This document shows positions 18,721 to 28,604 of a DNA stretch of 64,000 nucleotides, piece by piece (position 1 is the first letter of the stretch; each line of letters opens with the position of its first letter). A program made the position numbers and the translations under genes. The DNA is taken from positions 124,001 through 188,000 of the forward strand of contig NZ_BLYI01000047.1 in NCBI RefSeq assembly GCF_016586355.1, written 5' to 3'. This stretch comes from Anaerostipes butyraticus. Lineage in GTDB: Bacteria; Bacillota; Clostridia; Lachnospirales; Lachnospiraceae. The notes under the pieces were generated by a model that saw only the letters and a program-made list of their open reading frames with translations, did not search any database and was not told the DNA's origin.

Positions 18721-19377
18721 ATGAATCAAATACAAAGTTTGCCTGATATCATAGTATTGCTGGTGGAGAACGGGCTGACACAGACGCTGACGCTCTTCTT
18801 CCTTACTTTGATTTTCGGGTTAGTCTTGGGAATGGTAATTGCCAAAGGAAGAATGTCCAGACTTTGGATCGTTCAGATGCCAATTCGATTTTTCCTTTTA
18901 ATTATGAGAGGAACGCCTTTGATCCTCCAGTTATATGGTTTTTATTTCGGACTCTATTATCTGGCAGGACTGAGTCTGGACCGTATGACGGCAGCCGTGA
19001 TCAGTTTTACTTTAAACTACGCGGCATATTTCGCAGAGATTTATCGAAGCGGAATTCAGGCAATTCCGAAAGGACAGTATGAGGCAGCAAAAGTGCTTGG
19101 CTTCAGCAAGGCACAGACATTTTTTAAGATCGTACTGCCGCAGGTAATTAAGATCATCACTCCTTCCCTCGGAAGTGAATGTATGACTCTGGTAAAAGAT
19201 ACATCTCTTGCTCATGTAGTCGGAGTTATGGAAATTTATGTTGTAGCTACCAATCAGATGGCGAGAAGCCGCGGAATGATCTATCTGGTTGTAGCAGGCG
19301 TCTTCTATCTGATCATGAACGCAGTTGTATCAAAAGTATTCTCTGTTATTGAAAAGAAGATGGATTACTATCGTTAA
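18721..19377 (+). CDS. Amino-acid ABC transporter permease (HisM/GlnP family)
   Basis: 218 residues, about five membrane helices (first at 11-40). Family signatures: MRGTPLILQLYGFYFGLYY and the coupling loop SGIQAIPKGQYEAAKVLGFSKAQ. Probably acts as a homodimer because only one permease is encoded. The ATG follows ATAGGAGTAACAGG. Twelve bases separate it from the ATPase gene. Confidence 0.93.
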   Translation: MNQIQSLPDIIVLLVENGLTQTLTLFFLTLIFGLVLGMVIAKGRMSRLWIVQMPIRFFLLIMRGTPLILQLYGFYFGLYYLAGLSLDRMTAAVISFTLNYAAYFAEIYRSGIQAIPKGQYEAAKVLGFSKAQTFFKIVLPQVIKIITPSLGSECMTLVKDTSLAHVVGVMEIYVVATNQMARSRGMIYLVVAGVFYLIMNAVVSKVFSVIEKKMDYYR

Positions 19378-19389
19378 GGAGGAAGGAAA

Positions 19390-20151
19390 ATGAGTATATT
19401 ATCGGTAACGAACTTACAGAAAAAGTTTGGAGATCTGACAGTTCTGAAAGATATTTCCTTCCAGATCAGCGATGGAGAGATTGTTTCCATCATCGGATCT
19501 TCCGGTTCCGGAAAATCTACACTGCTGCGCTGTATGAATCAGCTGGAGACAGTGACATCCGGAACGATTGAAATCAATGGAAAGACATTGGTAAAAACTG
19601 AGAATGGAACACCCGTTTACAGCGGGAAAGATGTTCAAAAAGAGATTTTAATGGAAACCGGATTTGTATTTCAGAATTTCAATCTGTTTCCTCATTACAG
19701 TGTATTAAGGAACGTAATGGAAGCGCCTGTCTGTGTGGCAGGGGTGGCAAAAGAAGAGGCCAGGAAAAAGGCAATGGAACTGCTTAAAAAACTGGGACTT
19801 GAGGAAAAAGCAGATGCCTATCCCTGTGAACTGTCCGGAGGGCAGTCACAGCGTGTGTCCATTGCCAGAGCGCTGGCGCTGGAGCCTAAGATATTATTTT
19901 TTGATGAGCCGACATCAGCGCTGGATCCGGAACTGACCGGGGAGGTTCTGAAAGTAATCAAATCACTGGCAGATCTTCATATGACGATGGTAATCGTCAC
20001 TCATGAGATGGCATTCGCCAAAGAAATATCTGACAGGGTTATTTTTATGGATAAAGGTGTGATCGTAGAAGATGATACACCGGATGTGGTATTCCAGTCC
20101 GCGAATGAGCGTACAAGAGAGTTCCTTGGAAAATATCACGACATTCAGTAA
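19390..20151 (+). CDS. Amino-acid ABC transporter ATP-binding protein (GlnQ/HisP family)
   Basis: 253 residues. Walker [10 protein letters not shown] near 37-45, Q-loop [16 protein letters not shown], signature LSGGQSQR, Walker [16 protein letters not shown]-loop VTHEM. Energises the importer encoded by the two preceding genes. GGAGGAAGG lies just upstream of the ATG. Confidence 0.95.
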   Translation: MSILSVTNLQKKFGDLTVLKDISFQISDGEIVSIIGSSGSGKSTLLRCMNQLETVTSGTIEINGKTLVKTENGTPVYSGKDVQKEILMETGFVFQNFNLFPHYSVLRNVMEAPVCVAGVAKEEARKKAMELLKKLGLEEKADAYPCELSGGQSQRVSIARALALEPKILFFDEPTSALDPELTGEVLKVIKSLADLHMTMVIVTHEMAFAKEISDRVIFMDKGVIVEDDTPDVVFQSANERTREFLGKYHDIQ

Positions 20152-20184
20152 TGAAAACACAGTGACAATCAGAAAGGAGCAGTT

Positions 20185-21555
20185 ATGATTAAAGACATGC
20201 CAAATAAGTTTTCAGAGGTAACACCGGAGATTAAAGAACTTGCGAAAAAATGTGAGCATAAGATTGATGAAGAGCTTTTTGCTAAATATAATGTAAACAG
20301 AGGCCTTAGAAAACGCAATGGAGAAGGAGTGCTTGCAGGGCTTACAGATATCTCAATGATTCAGTCTTATACCATGATTGATCGAGAAGTTGTTCCGTGT
20401 GAGGGAAAACTCTTCTACCGGGGAATTAATATAGAAGATATTGTAGAAGGATTTATTTCAGAAAACCGTTATGGTTTTGAAGAAACATGCTATCTTCTTC
20501 TGTTCGGAGAACTGCCGAATCAGAAACAGCTGGATGATTTCAAAGCGATGATCGCTGATTACAGGCAGCTTCCTACAAACTTTGTCCGGGATATTATCAT
20601 GAAGGCGCCAAGCAGAGATATGATGAATATGCTGGCAAGAAGTGTATTGACTTTGTATGCTTATGATGACAATGGAAGCGATACGTCAATTCCGAATGTA
20701 CTGCGCCAGTCTATCCAGCTGATTTCACTGTTCCCGGTTCTTGCCGTATATGGATACCAGTCTTATGCTCATTATGAGATGGGACAGAGTCTGTTTATCC
20801 ATCCACCGAAAGAAGAATTGTCTGTTGCGGAAAATATCCTGCATCTGCTTCGCCCGGACAGCAAGTACAGCAAGCTGGAAGCGAAGCTTCTGGATATGGC
20901 TCTGGTGCTTCACGCAGAGCATGGCGGAGGAAATAACTCTACGTTTACAACCCATGTGGTATCTTCTTCAGGAACGGATACATATTCAGCCATTGCTGCG
21001 GCATTGTGTTCTTTGAAAGGGCCGAAGCATGGAGGAGCTAACATCAAAGTAGTAGAGATGTTTGCGGATTTGAAAGAACATGTAAAAGACTGGAAAGATG
21101 AAGATGAAATCCGCGCGTATCTGCTGAAGCTTCTGAATAAAGAAGCATTTGACCATGCAGGACTGATCTATGGTATGGGGCATGCGGTATATTCTATTTC
21201 CGATCCGAGATCCAAGATTCTTTCCAGATTTGTAAGGAGACTTTCAGAAGAAAAAGGAAGAGAAGACGAGTATCATCTGTATACGAGTGTAGAAAAGCTT
21301 GCAAAAGAAGTAATTGCAAAAGAACGTAAGATTTATAAAGGAGTCAGTGCAAATATTGATTTCTACAGCGGCTTTATCTACAGTATGCTGGGACTTCCGC
21401 ATGAATTGTATACACCGCTTTTTGCCATTGCGCGTATTGCAGGATGGTGTGCTCACAGAATGGAAGAGCTGGTGAATGGAAACAGGATCATACGTCCTGC
21501 TTACAAAGCAGTAGCTCCGACAAGAGAATATGTGCCTTTAAAAGACAGAAAATAA
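20185..21555 (+). CDS. Citrate/2-methylcitrate synthase
   Basis: 456 residues. Motifs: HAEHGGGNNSTFTTHVVSSSGTDTYSAIAAALCSLKGPKHGGAN, GMGHAVYSISDPR and SANIDFYSGFIYSMLGLP, covering the oxaloacetate and acetyl-CoA sites. Condenses acetyl-CoA with oxaloacetate, presumably feeding glutamate synthesis in an anaerobe with an incomplete cycle. It begins 33 bases after the importer ATPase with AAAGGAG, so co-transcription is possible; no aconitase or isocitrate dehydrogenase lies next to it in this window. Confidence 0.93.
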   Translation: MIKDMPNKFSEVTPEIKELAKKCEHKIDEELFAKYNVNRGLRKRNGEGVLAGLTDISMIQSYTMIDREVVPCEGKLFYRGINIEDIVEGFISENRYGFEETCYLLLFGELPNQKQLDDFKAMIADYRQLPTNFVRDIIMKAPSRDMMNMLARSVLTLYAYDDNGSDTSIPNVLRQSIQLISLFPVLAVYGYQSYAHYEMGQSLFIHPPKEELSVAENILHLLRPDSKYSKLEAKLLDMALVLHAEHGGGNNSTFTTHVVSSSGTDTYSAIAAALCSLKGPKHGGANIKVVEMFADLKEHVKDWKDEDEIRAYLLKLLNKEAFDHAGLIYGMGHAVYSISDPRSKILSRFVRRLSEEKGREDEYHLYTSVEKLAKEVIAKERKIYKGVSANIDFYSGFIYSMLGLPHELYTPLFAIARIAGWCAHRMEELVNGNRIIRPAYKAVAPTREYVPLKDRK

Positions 21556-21575
21556 AGCAGAGAAAGAAGATAAAA

Positions 21576-21608
21576 AATCCGGCCGCCGAAAGGCAGCCGG
21601 ATTCTTTT
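21576..21608. terminator. Terminator between convergent citrate synthase and lipoprotein genes
   Basis: Stem AATCCGGC-c-GCC / GGC-a-GCCGGATT with a GAAA tetraloop, A-run before and CTTTTG after. Confidence 0.82.
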
Positions 21609-21619
21609 GTAAAGCCCTC

Positions 21620-22486
21620 TTAATTAAGAGAGAGAGAAGAAGATTCCTGATAATCGCTCAGATCATCCGGAAGTGTTACCGTCACATCTTTTCCAGAGTT
21701 TTTGTATGTAATATCCATGGAGATGGTAATACTTCCATCATCACTCTGTTTGTTCTCCATCACAAATTTAACGGATTCTTTGATCGTATAATCATCTTTA
21801 TTCAGAGTACGTTGTCCGGAGAAAGATGAAATTTTAACGCTGTCCAGATCATCGGATGAAACAGAACTGCTGCTGATAGCTCCCATCTGATCTGCGATTT
21901 CTTTAATGTATTCATCGAGTCCATCGTCATTTAATTTGTAATCCAGTACAGTATTGCCCTCACTATTCTGGCTTACAACGATATCTTTGTAATTTTCCAC
22001 CGGGAGCTGAGTCTGATTTGTAGTAGCTTCCAGTTCTTTCTGTAATTTTGACAGATCCATCTTCTGTTTTATTTTCTGTCCAAGCATATTAATATAGTAG
22101 TATCCGTCAGAATAATAGATATTCATATCGATGCTGGTGCCGGAAGAAGACATCTTTCCAGTCATTGCCATTGCCATGGAGTCACTTCCGGAATCAGAAA
22201 TTTTGGCATCGTAGTCCATCGTCAATGTCTGGCTTTCAGAATCATCGGAAGAGTCATCGGCTGAAGTATCAGGGACAGCAATCTCATATTCGATCTTGGA
22301 AGTCATATCCACATCCTTCAGATCTTTGGATTTGTCATAATTAGATTCCAGAATTTCCTGGGCAGTACGTCCGGTATCTTCATTTTCACTGCTGTTTTTA
22401 TCTCCGCCGCCAGAGCAGGCAGTGACCGAAAATGTAAGGATCAGTGCCATACAGACTGCAGATAATTTTTTCCATGCTTTTGTCAT
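21620..22486 (-). CDS. Exported lipoprotein, DUF6612-like
   Basis: 288 residues. Lipobox VTAC (Cys24), then an acidic/serine-rich linker and a beta-rich body with MDYDAKISDSGSDSMAMAMTG and MNIYYSDGYYYINMLGQKIKQKMDL, the look of lipoproteins distantly similar to LppX/LolA-type half-barrels that clostridia carry in number. AAAGGAGGAAATTT precedes the ATG. Function unknown; binding of a lipid or other hydrophobic ligand at the membrane surface is only a guess. Confidence 0.8.
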   Translation of the reverse strand: MTKAWKKLSAVCMALILTFSVTACSGGGDKNSSENEDTGRTAQEILESNYDKSKDLKDVDMTSKIEYEIAVPDTSADDSSDDSESQTLTMDYDAKISDSGSDSMAMAMTGKMSSSGTSIDMNIYYSDGYYYINMLGQKIKQKMDLSKLQKELEATTNQTQLPVENYKDIVVSQNSEGNTVLDYKLNDDGLDEYIKEIADQMGAISSSSVSSDDLDSVKISSFSGQRTLNKDDYTIKESVKFVMENKQSDDGSITISMDITYKNSGKDVTVTLPDDLSDYQESSSLSLN

Positions 22487-22658
22487 AAATTTCCTCCTTT
22501 ACCAATAGAAGTTGTACTAAATTCGATACATATAGTATAAAGGATTTTTGTGTTTTTGTATATATCAATTCACCGGATGAAAGGAAAAACATACAAAAAG
22601 GAATCGATTGACAGACGATCAGTGAATTATTAAACTGAACATAGGAGGCGATGCGGCT

Positions 22659-23582
22659 ATGAGGAAAAAAACTTTTTATCTGACATCGGATTATGATCAG
22701 CTGGAACTGCATGTCATGATGATGGAGCCGAAAGGAGAGATCAGGGGAATCGTGCAGATTTGTCATGGGATGGCAGAGCATAAGGAACGATACGAACCTT
22801 TTATGAAAGAACTTTGCGCGCATGGATATGCGGCAGTGATCCATGACCACAGAGGACACGGAAAAAGTGTGAAAAGACAGAAAGATCTGGGCTATTTTTA
22901 TGACGAAACCGGAGAAGCCATTGTAGAAGATGTGCATCAGATCTCTCTTTGGATCAAAGAACGATATCCGGGAATCCCGCTGCATTTATTCGGGCACAGC
23001 ATGGGATCTCTGGTGGCAAGATGTTATCTGAAGAAATATGATCAGGAACTGGATTCTCTGATCGTATGTGGAAGTCCCAGTGAGAGTAAGATGACGGCGC
23101 TGGCATTGAGACTGGCACAGTCGGCCTGCAGGATTCGGTCAAAAAGACCGGGAAGACTGTTTCATAAGCTGGCTTTTGCGGCATATGGGAAGCAGCTGGA
23201 AGAAGGAGAATCTCCCAATGGATGGATCAGCTATAATAAGGAAAATGTAACGGAGTATGATGCGAGTCCATTGGATGGATTTATGTTTACCAATAATGGA
23301 TTCCTGAACCTTTTTCTGCTGATGAAAAATACTTATGATAAAAAGGGATGGAGTGTAAAGCATCCGTCCTTACCGATTTTATTTATAGCAGGAGCAGATG
23401 ATCCATGTATTGGATCGAAAAAACAATATGCTGAAGCCATGACGTTCTTAAGAAAACGGGGATACAGTCAGATCCGGGGTGTTTTATTCCGCCACAGACG
23501 GCATGAGATCTTAAATGAAGACGGAGTGGAAAAAGTGTACCAGGTGATTTTGGAATTTTTGGAATCAGCGGAGGCACTGTGA
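22659..23582 (+). CDS. Alpha/beta hydrolase, monoacylglycerol-lipase/serine-aminopeptidase type
   Basis: 307 residues, no signal peptide, so cytoplasmic. Oxyanion-hole CHGMAEH (35-41), nucleophile Ser114 in GHSMGS, probable acid Asp247/248 in GADDPC, His282 in RRHEIL. The HDHRGHGKS strand (about 62-70) is typical of lysophospholipase/monoglyceride-lipase-like members. Hydrolyses an ester or amide; substrate not determined. AGGAGGCGATGCGGCT precedes the ATG. Followed after 35 bases by an NlpC/P60-like gene and probably co-transcribed. Confidence 0.85.
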   Translation: MRKKTFYLTSDYDQLELHVMMMEPKGEIRGIVQICHGMAEHKERYEPFMKELCAHGYAAVIHDHRGHGKSVKRQKDLGYFYDETGEAIVEDVHQISLWIKERYPGIPLHLFGHSMGSLVARCYLKKYDQELDSLIVCGSPSESKMTALALRLAQSACRIRSKRPGRLFHKLAFAAYGKQLEEGESPNGWISYNKENVTEYDASPLDGFMFTNNGFLNLFLLMKNTYDKKGWSVKHPSLPILFIAGADDPCIGSKKQYAEAMTFLRKRGYSQIRGVLFRHRRHEILNEDGVEKVYQVILEFLESAEAL

Positions 23583-23617
23583 CATAAAATAAGGAAAAGA
23601 AATGGATATGGATCCAT

Positions 23618-24265
23618 ATGAAAAAGAAAGAAATATTGATTCATAAGCTGTGTGAGACGGCTCTGCTTCCTGTTGGAAAAACACTATATGTATGGGGCGG
23701 CGGATGGAATGAATCAGATACAGGAGCGGGAAAGAGCGCCGGCAGAATTGGAATTTCCCCGGAATGGGAAGCTTTTTTCTGCAGCCAGGACGCATCATAT
23801 GATTATAAAACGCATCGGCATGAACGGGAGAAAGGACTGGACTGTTCCGGATATATAGGATGGCTGCTGTACAATGTTCTAGCCCCGCAGGGTTTTCCGG
23901 GTGACTATGTGCGAAAGGCAGGGGAGCAGGGAAAGATGCTGGCGGAAAGAGGTTTTGGAAGCTGGAAAGAACCGGAAGAAGTGACAGACTGGCATCCGGG
24001 GGATCTGATGAGTTCCAGCCGGCAGGGGCATGTGTTTTTGGTTTTGGAAGAATGTGAAGACGGAAGTCTTCTGATTTGTCACTCCAGTCCTCCCGGAGTA
24101 CAGGTCAATGGAACGGTGGCTGCAGATGGAAGCGGATACAGCATAGGGATAAGAAAGGCAGAAACCTGCATGCGGCGGATCGCGCCGGAATGGTGTGAAC
24201 GATATGACCGGTTCTGGAAGGGCAGAGAATATCTGACAGAATATGGACAGTTTCGATGGAAATAA
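23618..24265 (+). CDS. NlpC/P60-like cysteine hydrolase without signal peptide
   Basis: 215 residues. YVWGG (24-28), catalytic-type Cys76 in LDCSGYIGW, His138 in GHVFLV and a following CHSSPPGVQ segment match the NlpC/P60 layout, but no export signal or binding module is present. That is odd for a peptidoglycan endopeptidase; it may act on internal cell-wall peptides (recycling) or another amide. An insertion of about 40 residues between YVWGG and the Cys is larger than usual. The gene shares a transcript with the alpha/beta hydrolase by position. Confidence 0.75.
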   Translation: MKKKEILIHKLCETALLPVGKTLYVWGGGWNESDTGAGKSAGRIGISPEWEAFFCSQDASYDYKTHRHEREKGLDCSGYIGWLLYNVLAPQGFPGDYVRKAGEQGKMLAERGFGSWKEPEEVTDWHPGDLMSSSRQGHVFLVLEECEDGSLLICHSSPPGVQVNGTVAADGSGYSIGIRKAETCMRRIAPEWCERYDRFWKGREYLTEYGQFRWK

Positions 24266-24298
24266 AAAGGAGACGGCACGAAAAGCCGTCTCCTTTTT
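24264..24298. terminator. Strong bidirectional terminator
   Basis: 14-bp stem AAAAAGGAGACGGC / GCCGTCTCCTTTTT with a 7-base loop between convergent genes. Confidence 0.93.
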
Positions 24299-24314
24299 GA
24301 TGGATTTTGGCAGA

Positions 24315-24860
24315 TTACTCTGCGATATCTTTAAGTCCGATACCATAGGTAACATATCCAGAATAATGAACACCTTTCTGAATCGTAAGATTATCATTAG
24401 TGGAACCAGGATAATCAAGAGCTACAGGACGAAGCTCATAATTCATAGTGCCGTCTTTAGTGAAAGAAGCAAGTTCCATGCCTTTGATCTGTTTCTCGAG
24501 TGCTCCAGATTTAAATTCTCCGTCCGTACCTTTTACATCCAGAGTCATTAAATATTCTTTGCCGGTTTCTTCATTGGTGCCTTCCAGATATAATCTTCCG
24601 AACGTACCGTTTCCGTGATCCAGGGTAACAGAGATTTTCTGTCCTTCCGGAATGTCTTTTACATCACTTGCGGTAATCGGTACCTGAGTGTTTTCTGTTG
24701 CACTAAGCTGTACTGTTTCCGGAACAGTTACAGTATACACAGGATCGTTTGCCACATATAAGCTTAAATCGGTGCGTCCGCTTGTGGTGTTTGCCGCAAC
24801 CGGAATAGAACCAAATACTGTGATAGCTAAAGCTGCAATTCCCAATACCATTTTTCTCAT
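24315..24860 (-). CDS. Small secreted beta-rich protein, unknown function
   Basis: 181 residues with a clear Sec signal (about 1-23, cut near VAA-NTT). The mature part starts with SLYVANDPVYTVTVPETVQLS and ends KGVHYSGYVTYGIGLKDIAE; no Cys, no sortase or lipobox motif. The V-Y-T-V-T-V-P segment recalls small secreted proteins of clostridia that carry a short beta-sandwich domain. It lies 20 bases after the membrane-anchored gene 24881-25441 on the same strand and probably works with it. I do not recognise a named function. Confidence 0.75.
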   Translation of the reverse strand: MRKMVLGIAALAITVFGSIPVAANTTSGRTDLSLYVANDPVYTVTVPETVQLSATENTQVPITASDVKDIPEGQKISVTLDHGNGTFGRLYLEGTNEETGKEYLMTLDVKGTDGEFKSGALEKQIKGMELASFTKDGTMNYELRPVALDYPGSTNDNLTIQKGVHYSGYVTYGIGLKDIAE

Positions 24861-24880
24861 AATATATTCTCCTTTTTATG

Positions 24881-25441
24881 TCAGATCACATGCAAAACAG
24901 ATTTTATATTAGCACCGTTCATCGGAGTCAGATCATCGTCCATAGAGTAGGTGGAAATCTTCAGATAGATTTCATAATCACCCGGATCTAAGCGCTTTGA
25001 CACTTTAAACTGTTTTATGGCTTTGCCAGGTTCAATAAGATCTGATTTGTAAAGCGTATCGTCATTGACAGTAATGGTATATCGGAAATAACAATGGTTG
25101 TCCTTTGGATTTGCCAGTGTAATATTCCAGGTGCTGTCATTTTTCGGAACTGTCAGCTCTCCATACCCCGGAATTTTAATCCCGTCTTTTCCGCCGGACA
25201 GATCATTCATATTTCCGTCCCATGCCTCAGCGTTCTCATCCAGAACAATCCCCTGTGAGGTCTGATCATTGTGCTGGTTTCTGGAGGATACAATCGCCCA
25301 TGCGGCAACTGCGACAATAATCACAGCAGCAGTGATCAGGATGATGTTCCGTGCTGTTTTTTTCTTTTTCGTATTCTGCATATCATCTATCTTCTTTCGT
25401 CGTTTTGTTTTCCGCTGTGCATCCTGATATCGGGATGACAC
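24881..25441 (-). CDS. Membrane-anchored protein with extracellular domain, partner of the secreted protein
   Basis: 186 residues from GTG 25441; the ATG at 25381 (166 residues) is an equally possible start because neither has a strong ribosome site. A very basic N-tail (KTKRRKK, TKKKKTAR) precedes one membrane helix, giving a type II topology with about 130 residues outside. The outer part has GIKIPGYGELTVP, NPKDNHCYFRYTITV and LDPGDYEIYLKISTYSMDD, resembling a family I recall as widespread but uncharacterised in Clostridia. The pair has its own upstream space, with clpB divergent. Confidence 0.72.
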   Translation of the reverse strand: MSSRYQDAQRKTKRRKKIDDMQNTKKKKTARNIILITAAVIIVAVAAWAIVSSRNQHNDQTSQGIVLDENAEAWDGNMNDLSGGKDGIKIPGYGELTVPKNDSTWNITLANPKDNHCYFRYTITVNDDTLYKSDLIEPGKAIKQFKVSKRLDPGDYEIYLKISTYSMDDDLTPMNGANIKSVLHVI

Positions 25442-25629
25442 AGGCTGGAATCATCAGGCCCTTTGATCGTTTCCTATTCTATCAGACAAGTTCATCATTC
25501 AGATTAAAAATAAGTAAACAACAGGTAAAATATAGTTTCTTTATTTAGAATAAGGAAATGATAGAAATAAATGGAAGCAAACAATGAAAAATAAAGGAAA
25601 TTCGAAAGTATGTGAGAAAAATAAAAAAA

Positions 25630-25656
25630 TTAGCACTCGGCTCTTGACAGTGCTAA
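25630..25656. promoter_or_regulatory. CIRCE operator (HrcA site) upstream of clpB
   Basis: TTAGCACTC-N9-CAGTGCTAA, one base off the consensus TTAGCACTC-N9-GAGTGCTAA. The right arm overlaps the -35 box of the clpB promoter, so HrcA would block polymerase. hrcA is not in the window. Confidence 0.92.
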
Positions 25657-25672
25657 TAATTGGTGTTATAGT
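25644..25672 (+). promoter_or_regulatory. SigmaA promoter of clpB
   Basis: TTGACA (25644-25649), 17-base spacer, TATAGT (25667-25672), inside and just after the CIRCE element. Confidence 0.85.
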
Positions 25673-25735
25673 ACGAATAGAACATAAGTGGAGAGGGGAA
25701 AACTCTTAGAGGGAAGAAAAAAGGAGGAAAAAGCG

Positions 25736-28321
25736 ATGAATATTAATAAATTTACACAAAAGTCCATTGAAGCAGTCAATCAGTGTGAGAAGATAGCTTA
25801 CGATTATGGACATCAGGAAATAGATCAGGAACACTTTTTGTACAGTCTGCTGACGGTTGATGACAGTTTGATCGCCAGTCTGCTGGAGAAGATGAACATC
25901 CAGAAGGATACATTTTTAAGCCAGGTTCAGGAACTGCTGGCAAAGAAGCCGAAAGTATCCGGCGGACAGGTTTATATGAGCAATGATTTGAATCAGGTTC
26001 TGCTTCACGGTGAAGATGAGATGAAGGCCATGGGAGATGAGTATGTTTCTGTAGAGCACTTATTCCTGGCAATGATCAAACATCCGAACAAAGCAGTGAA
26101 AGAACTGTTTCGTGCATATGGAATTACAAGGAATCGTTTTCTGGAAGTTCTGGCACAGGTTCGAGGAGGACAGAAAGTAACCAGTGACAATCCGGAAGAG
26201 ACGTATGACAGTCTTGAGAAGTACGGATATGATCTGGTAAAACGTGCAAGGGAACAGAAACTGGATCCTGTTATCGGCAGGGACAGTGAGATTCGAAATG
26301 TAATTCGTATTCTTTCCAGAAAGACGAAAAATAATCCGGTACTGATTGGTGAGCCGGGTGTTGGCAAGACGGCCGTTGTTGAAGGCCTCGCTCAGAGAAT
26401 TGTTCGGGGCGATGTTCCGGAACAGCTGAAAGACAAGACCATTTTTTCTCTGGATATGGGCTCTTTGGTTGCAGGAGCTAAATACAGAGGTGAATTCGAG
26501 GAGCGTCTGAAAGCCGTGCTGGAAGAAGTAAAGAAAAGCGATGGACAGATCATCCTGTTTATCGATGAGCTGCATACCATTGTGGGAGCCGGCAAGACAG
26601 ATGGAGCCATGGATGCGGGCAACATGTTAAAGCCAATGCTTGCAAGAGGAGAACTTCATTGCATCGGAGCCACAACGCTGGATGAATATCGTCAGTATAT
26701 TGAGAAAGATCAGGCTCTGGAACGTCGTTTCCAGCCGGTTATGGTAGACCAGCCGACAGTGGAAGATACGATTTCTATCCTAAGAGGAATCAAAGACCGC
26801 TATGAAGTATATCATGGTGTTAAGATCACCGACAGTTCTCTGGTAGCGGCTGCAACTTTGTCTAATCGTTACATTACGGACAGATTCCTGCCGGATAAGG
26901 CCATTGACCTGGTAGATGAAGCATGTGCCATGATCAAGACAGAGATGAATTCTCTTCCGGCAGAACTGGATGAAGTCCAGAGAAAAATCATGCAGATGGA
27001 GATTGAAGAGGCAGCTCTTAAGAAAGAGGATGACCGGTTAAGCAAAGAACGTCTGGAAGAACTGCAGAAAGAACTTGCAGAACTCCGGGAAGAATTTAAG
27101 GCAAGAAAGGCAAAATGGGAAAACGAGAAAGCGTCTGTAGAGAAAGTTTCCAAATTAAGGGAAGAGATTGAGAGCGTCAACAGTGAGATCCAGATTGCCC
27201 AGAGAAATTATGATCTGAATAAAGCAGCAGAACTTCAGTACGGCAGACTGCCGGAACTTAAGAAACAGCTGCAGGAAGAGGAAGAGAGAGTCAGCAAGGA
27301 AGATCGTTCCATGGTGCGTGAGAGCGTAACAGAGGATGAGATCGCCAAGATCATTTCCAGATGGACGGGAATCCCGGTTGCAAAACTGACGGAGAGTGAG
27401 AGAAATAAGACACTGCACTTGGATCAGGTACTCCATGAGAGAGTCGTTGGACAGGATGAGGCAGTGGAGCTGGTAACGGAGTCAATCATCCGTTCTAAGG
27501 CAGGAATCAAAGATCCGAGCAAACCGATTGGTTCCTTCTTATTCCTTGGACCAACTGGAGTCGGAAAGACAGAGCTTGCAAAGGCACTGGCAGAAAGTCT
27601 GTTTGATAATGAGCAGAATATCGTCCGTATTGATATGAGTGAGTATATGGAGAAGCATTCTGTGGCAAGACTGATCGGAGCGCCTCCGGGATATGTAGGA
27701 TACGAAGAAGGCGGCCAGCTGACAGAAGCTGTCAGAAGAAAACCGTACTCTGTTGTACTGTTTGACGAGATTGAGAAAGCGCATCCGGATGTTTTCAATA
27801 TCCTGCTGCAGGTTCTGGATGACGGACGTATTACGGATTCCAAAGGAAAAACGGTAGACTTTAAGAATACGATCCTGATCATGACATCCAACATCGGATC
27901 TTCTTATCTGCTGGAAGGAATTGATGATCAGGGTAATATCAAACAGGAAGCACAGGATATGGTAATGGCAGACCTTAGAAACCATTTCCGTCCGGAGTTC
28001 CTGAACCGTCTGGATGAGACAATCATGTTCAAGCCATTGACCAAAGATAATATTACAAGCATCATTGATCTTCAGATCAAAGATCTGAACCGCCGCCTGG
28101 CAGACAAAGAACTGCATGTAGAACTTACGCCGGAAGCAAAAGGATATGTGGCAGACAATGGATATGAGCCGATGTACGGTGCAAGACCGTTGAAGAGATA
28201 TCTGCAGAAGACAGTAGAGACTCTTGCCGCAAGGCTGATCTTAAGTGACGGCGTTGATGCGGAAGATACTATTTTGATCGATGTGGAAAACGGTGAACTT
28301 ACAGCGAAAGTAAAAGAATAA
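25736..28321 (+). CDS. clpB: ATP-dependent disaggregase ClpB
   Basis: 861 residues from ATG 25736, which has AAGGAGG 8 bases upstream; the in-frame GTG at 25688 is too far out. Clp_N repeats about 1-145, first AAA+ with GEPGVGKT and [12 protein letters not shown], a long coiled-coil middle domain (about 395-525, many Glu/Lys heptads) that separates ClpB from ClpC, second AAA+ with GPTGVGKT and [12 protein letters not shown], and the C-terminal D2-small domain. Rescues aggregated proteins with DnaK. Control by the CIRCE element implies heat-shock induction through HrcA. Confidence 0.97.
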   Translation: MNINKFTQKSIEAVNQCEKIAYDYGHQEIDQEHFLYSLLTVDDSLIASLLEKMNIQKDTFLSQVQELLAKKPKVSGGQVYMSNDLNQVLLHGEDEMKAMGDEYVSVEHLFLAMIKHPNKAVKELFRAYGITRNRFLEVLAQVRGGQKVTSDNPEETYDSLEKYGYDLVKRAREQKLDPVIGRDSEIRNVIRILSRKTKNNPVLIGEPGVGKTAVVEGLAQRIVRGDVPEQLKDKTIFSLDMGSLVAGAKYRGEFEERLKAVLEEVKKSDGQIILFIDELHTIVGAGKTDGAMDAGNMLKPMLARGELHCIGATTLDEYRQYIEKDQALERRFQPVMVDQPTVEDTISILRGIKDRYEVYHGVKITDSSLVAAATLSNRYITDRFLPDKAIDLVDEACAMIKTEMNSLPAELDEVQRKIMQMEIEEAALKKEDDRLSKERLEELQKELAELREEFKARKAKWENEKASVEKVSKLREEIESVNSEIQIAQRNYDLNKAAELQYGRLPELKKQLQEEEERVSKEDRSMVRESVTEDEIAKIISRWTGIPVAKLTESERNKTLHLDQVLHERVVGQDEAVELVTESIIRSKAGIKDPSKPIGSFLFLGPTGVGKTELAKALAESLFDNEQNIVRIDMSEYMEKHSVARLIGAPPGYVGYEEGGQLTEAVRRKPYSVVLFDEIEKAHPDVFNILLQVLDDGRITDSKGKTVDFKNTILIMTSNIGSSYLLEGIDDQGNIKQEAQDMVMADLRNHFRPEFLNRLDETIMFKPLTKDNITSIIDLQIKDLNRRLADKELHVELTPEAKGYVADNGYEPMYGARPLKRYLQKTVETLAARLILSDGVDAEDTILIDVENGELTAKVKE

Positions 28322-28325
28322 AAAT

Positions 28326-28378
28326 AAAAATGACATCCTTTTTGGAACCGTATGGTTCCAATCAGGGTGTCATTTTTT
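28326..28378 (+). terminator. Terminator of clpB
   Basis: Two-part stem: outer AAAAATGACA / TGTCATTTTT, inner GGAACC / GGTTCC with a GTAT loop; T6 at the end. Confidence 0.9.
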
Positions 28379-28391
28379 GTATCTCTGTTTT

Positions 28392-28604
28392 TTATACCTG
28401 AATCCGGCTTGCCACCTGGTTTTCGATGACAACTCTTTTTCCTCCGCTTCCGATGATCATATAATCTTTGTCTTTTTGCACCACAAGGATCCTGCTTCCC
28501 TGGTGAATCTTTAATGTTTCTAATTTTTCCATGATCTCAGGCAGGCCGAATGCCCATTTTACCGTATGGACAGAACCTTGCGCCGCTTTTGTTAAAGGCA
28601 GCAT
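28392..28604 (-). CDS. FeoA-like SH3 small protein
   Basis: 70 residues from ATG 28604, which has AAGGAGGG 7 bases upstream; the in-frame start at 28625 would put that site inside. The pattern ...EIMEKLETLKIHQGSRILVVQKDKDYMIIGSGGKRVVIENQVASRIQV is the SH3-like FeoA fold, with strands ending in a V-I-E-N-Q-V-A turn. No feoB is next to it, so it is a stand-alone FeoA-domain protein; a role in iron transport is not shown by context. Confidence 0.8.
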   Translation of the reverse strand: MLPLTKAAQGSVHTVKWAFGLPEIMEKLETLKIHQGSRILVVQKDKDYMIIGSGGKRVVIENQVASRIQV

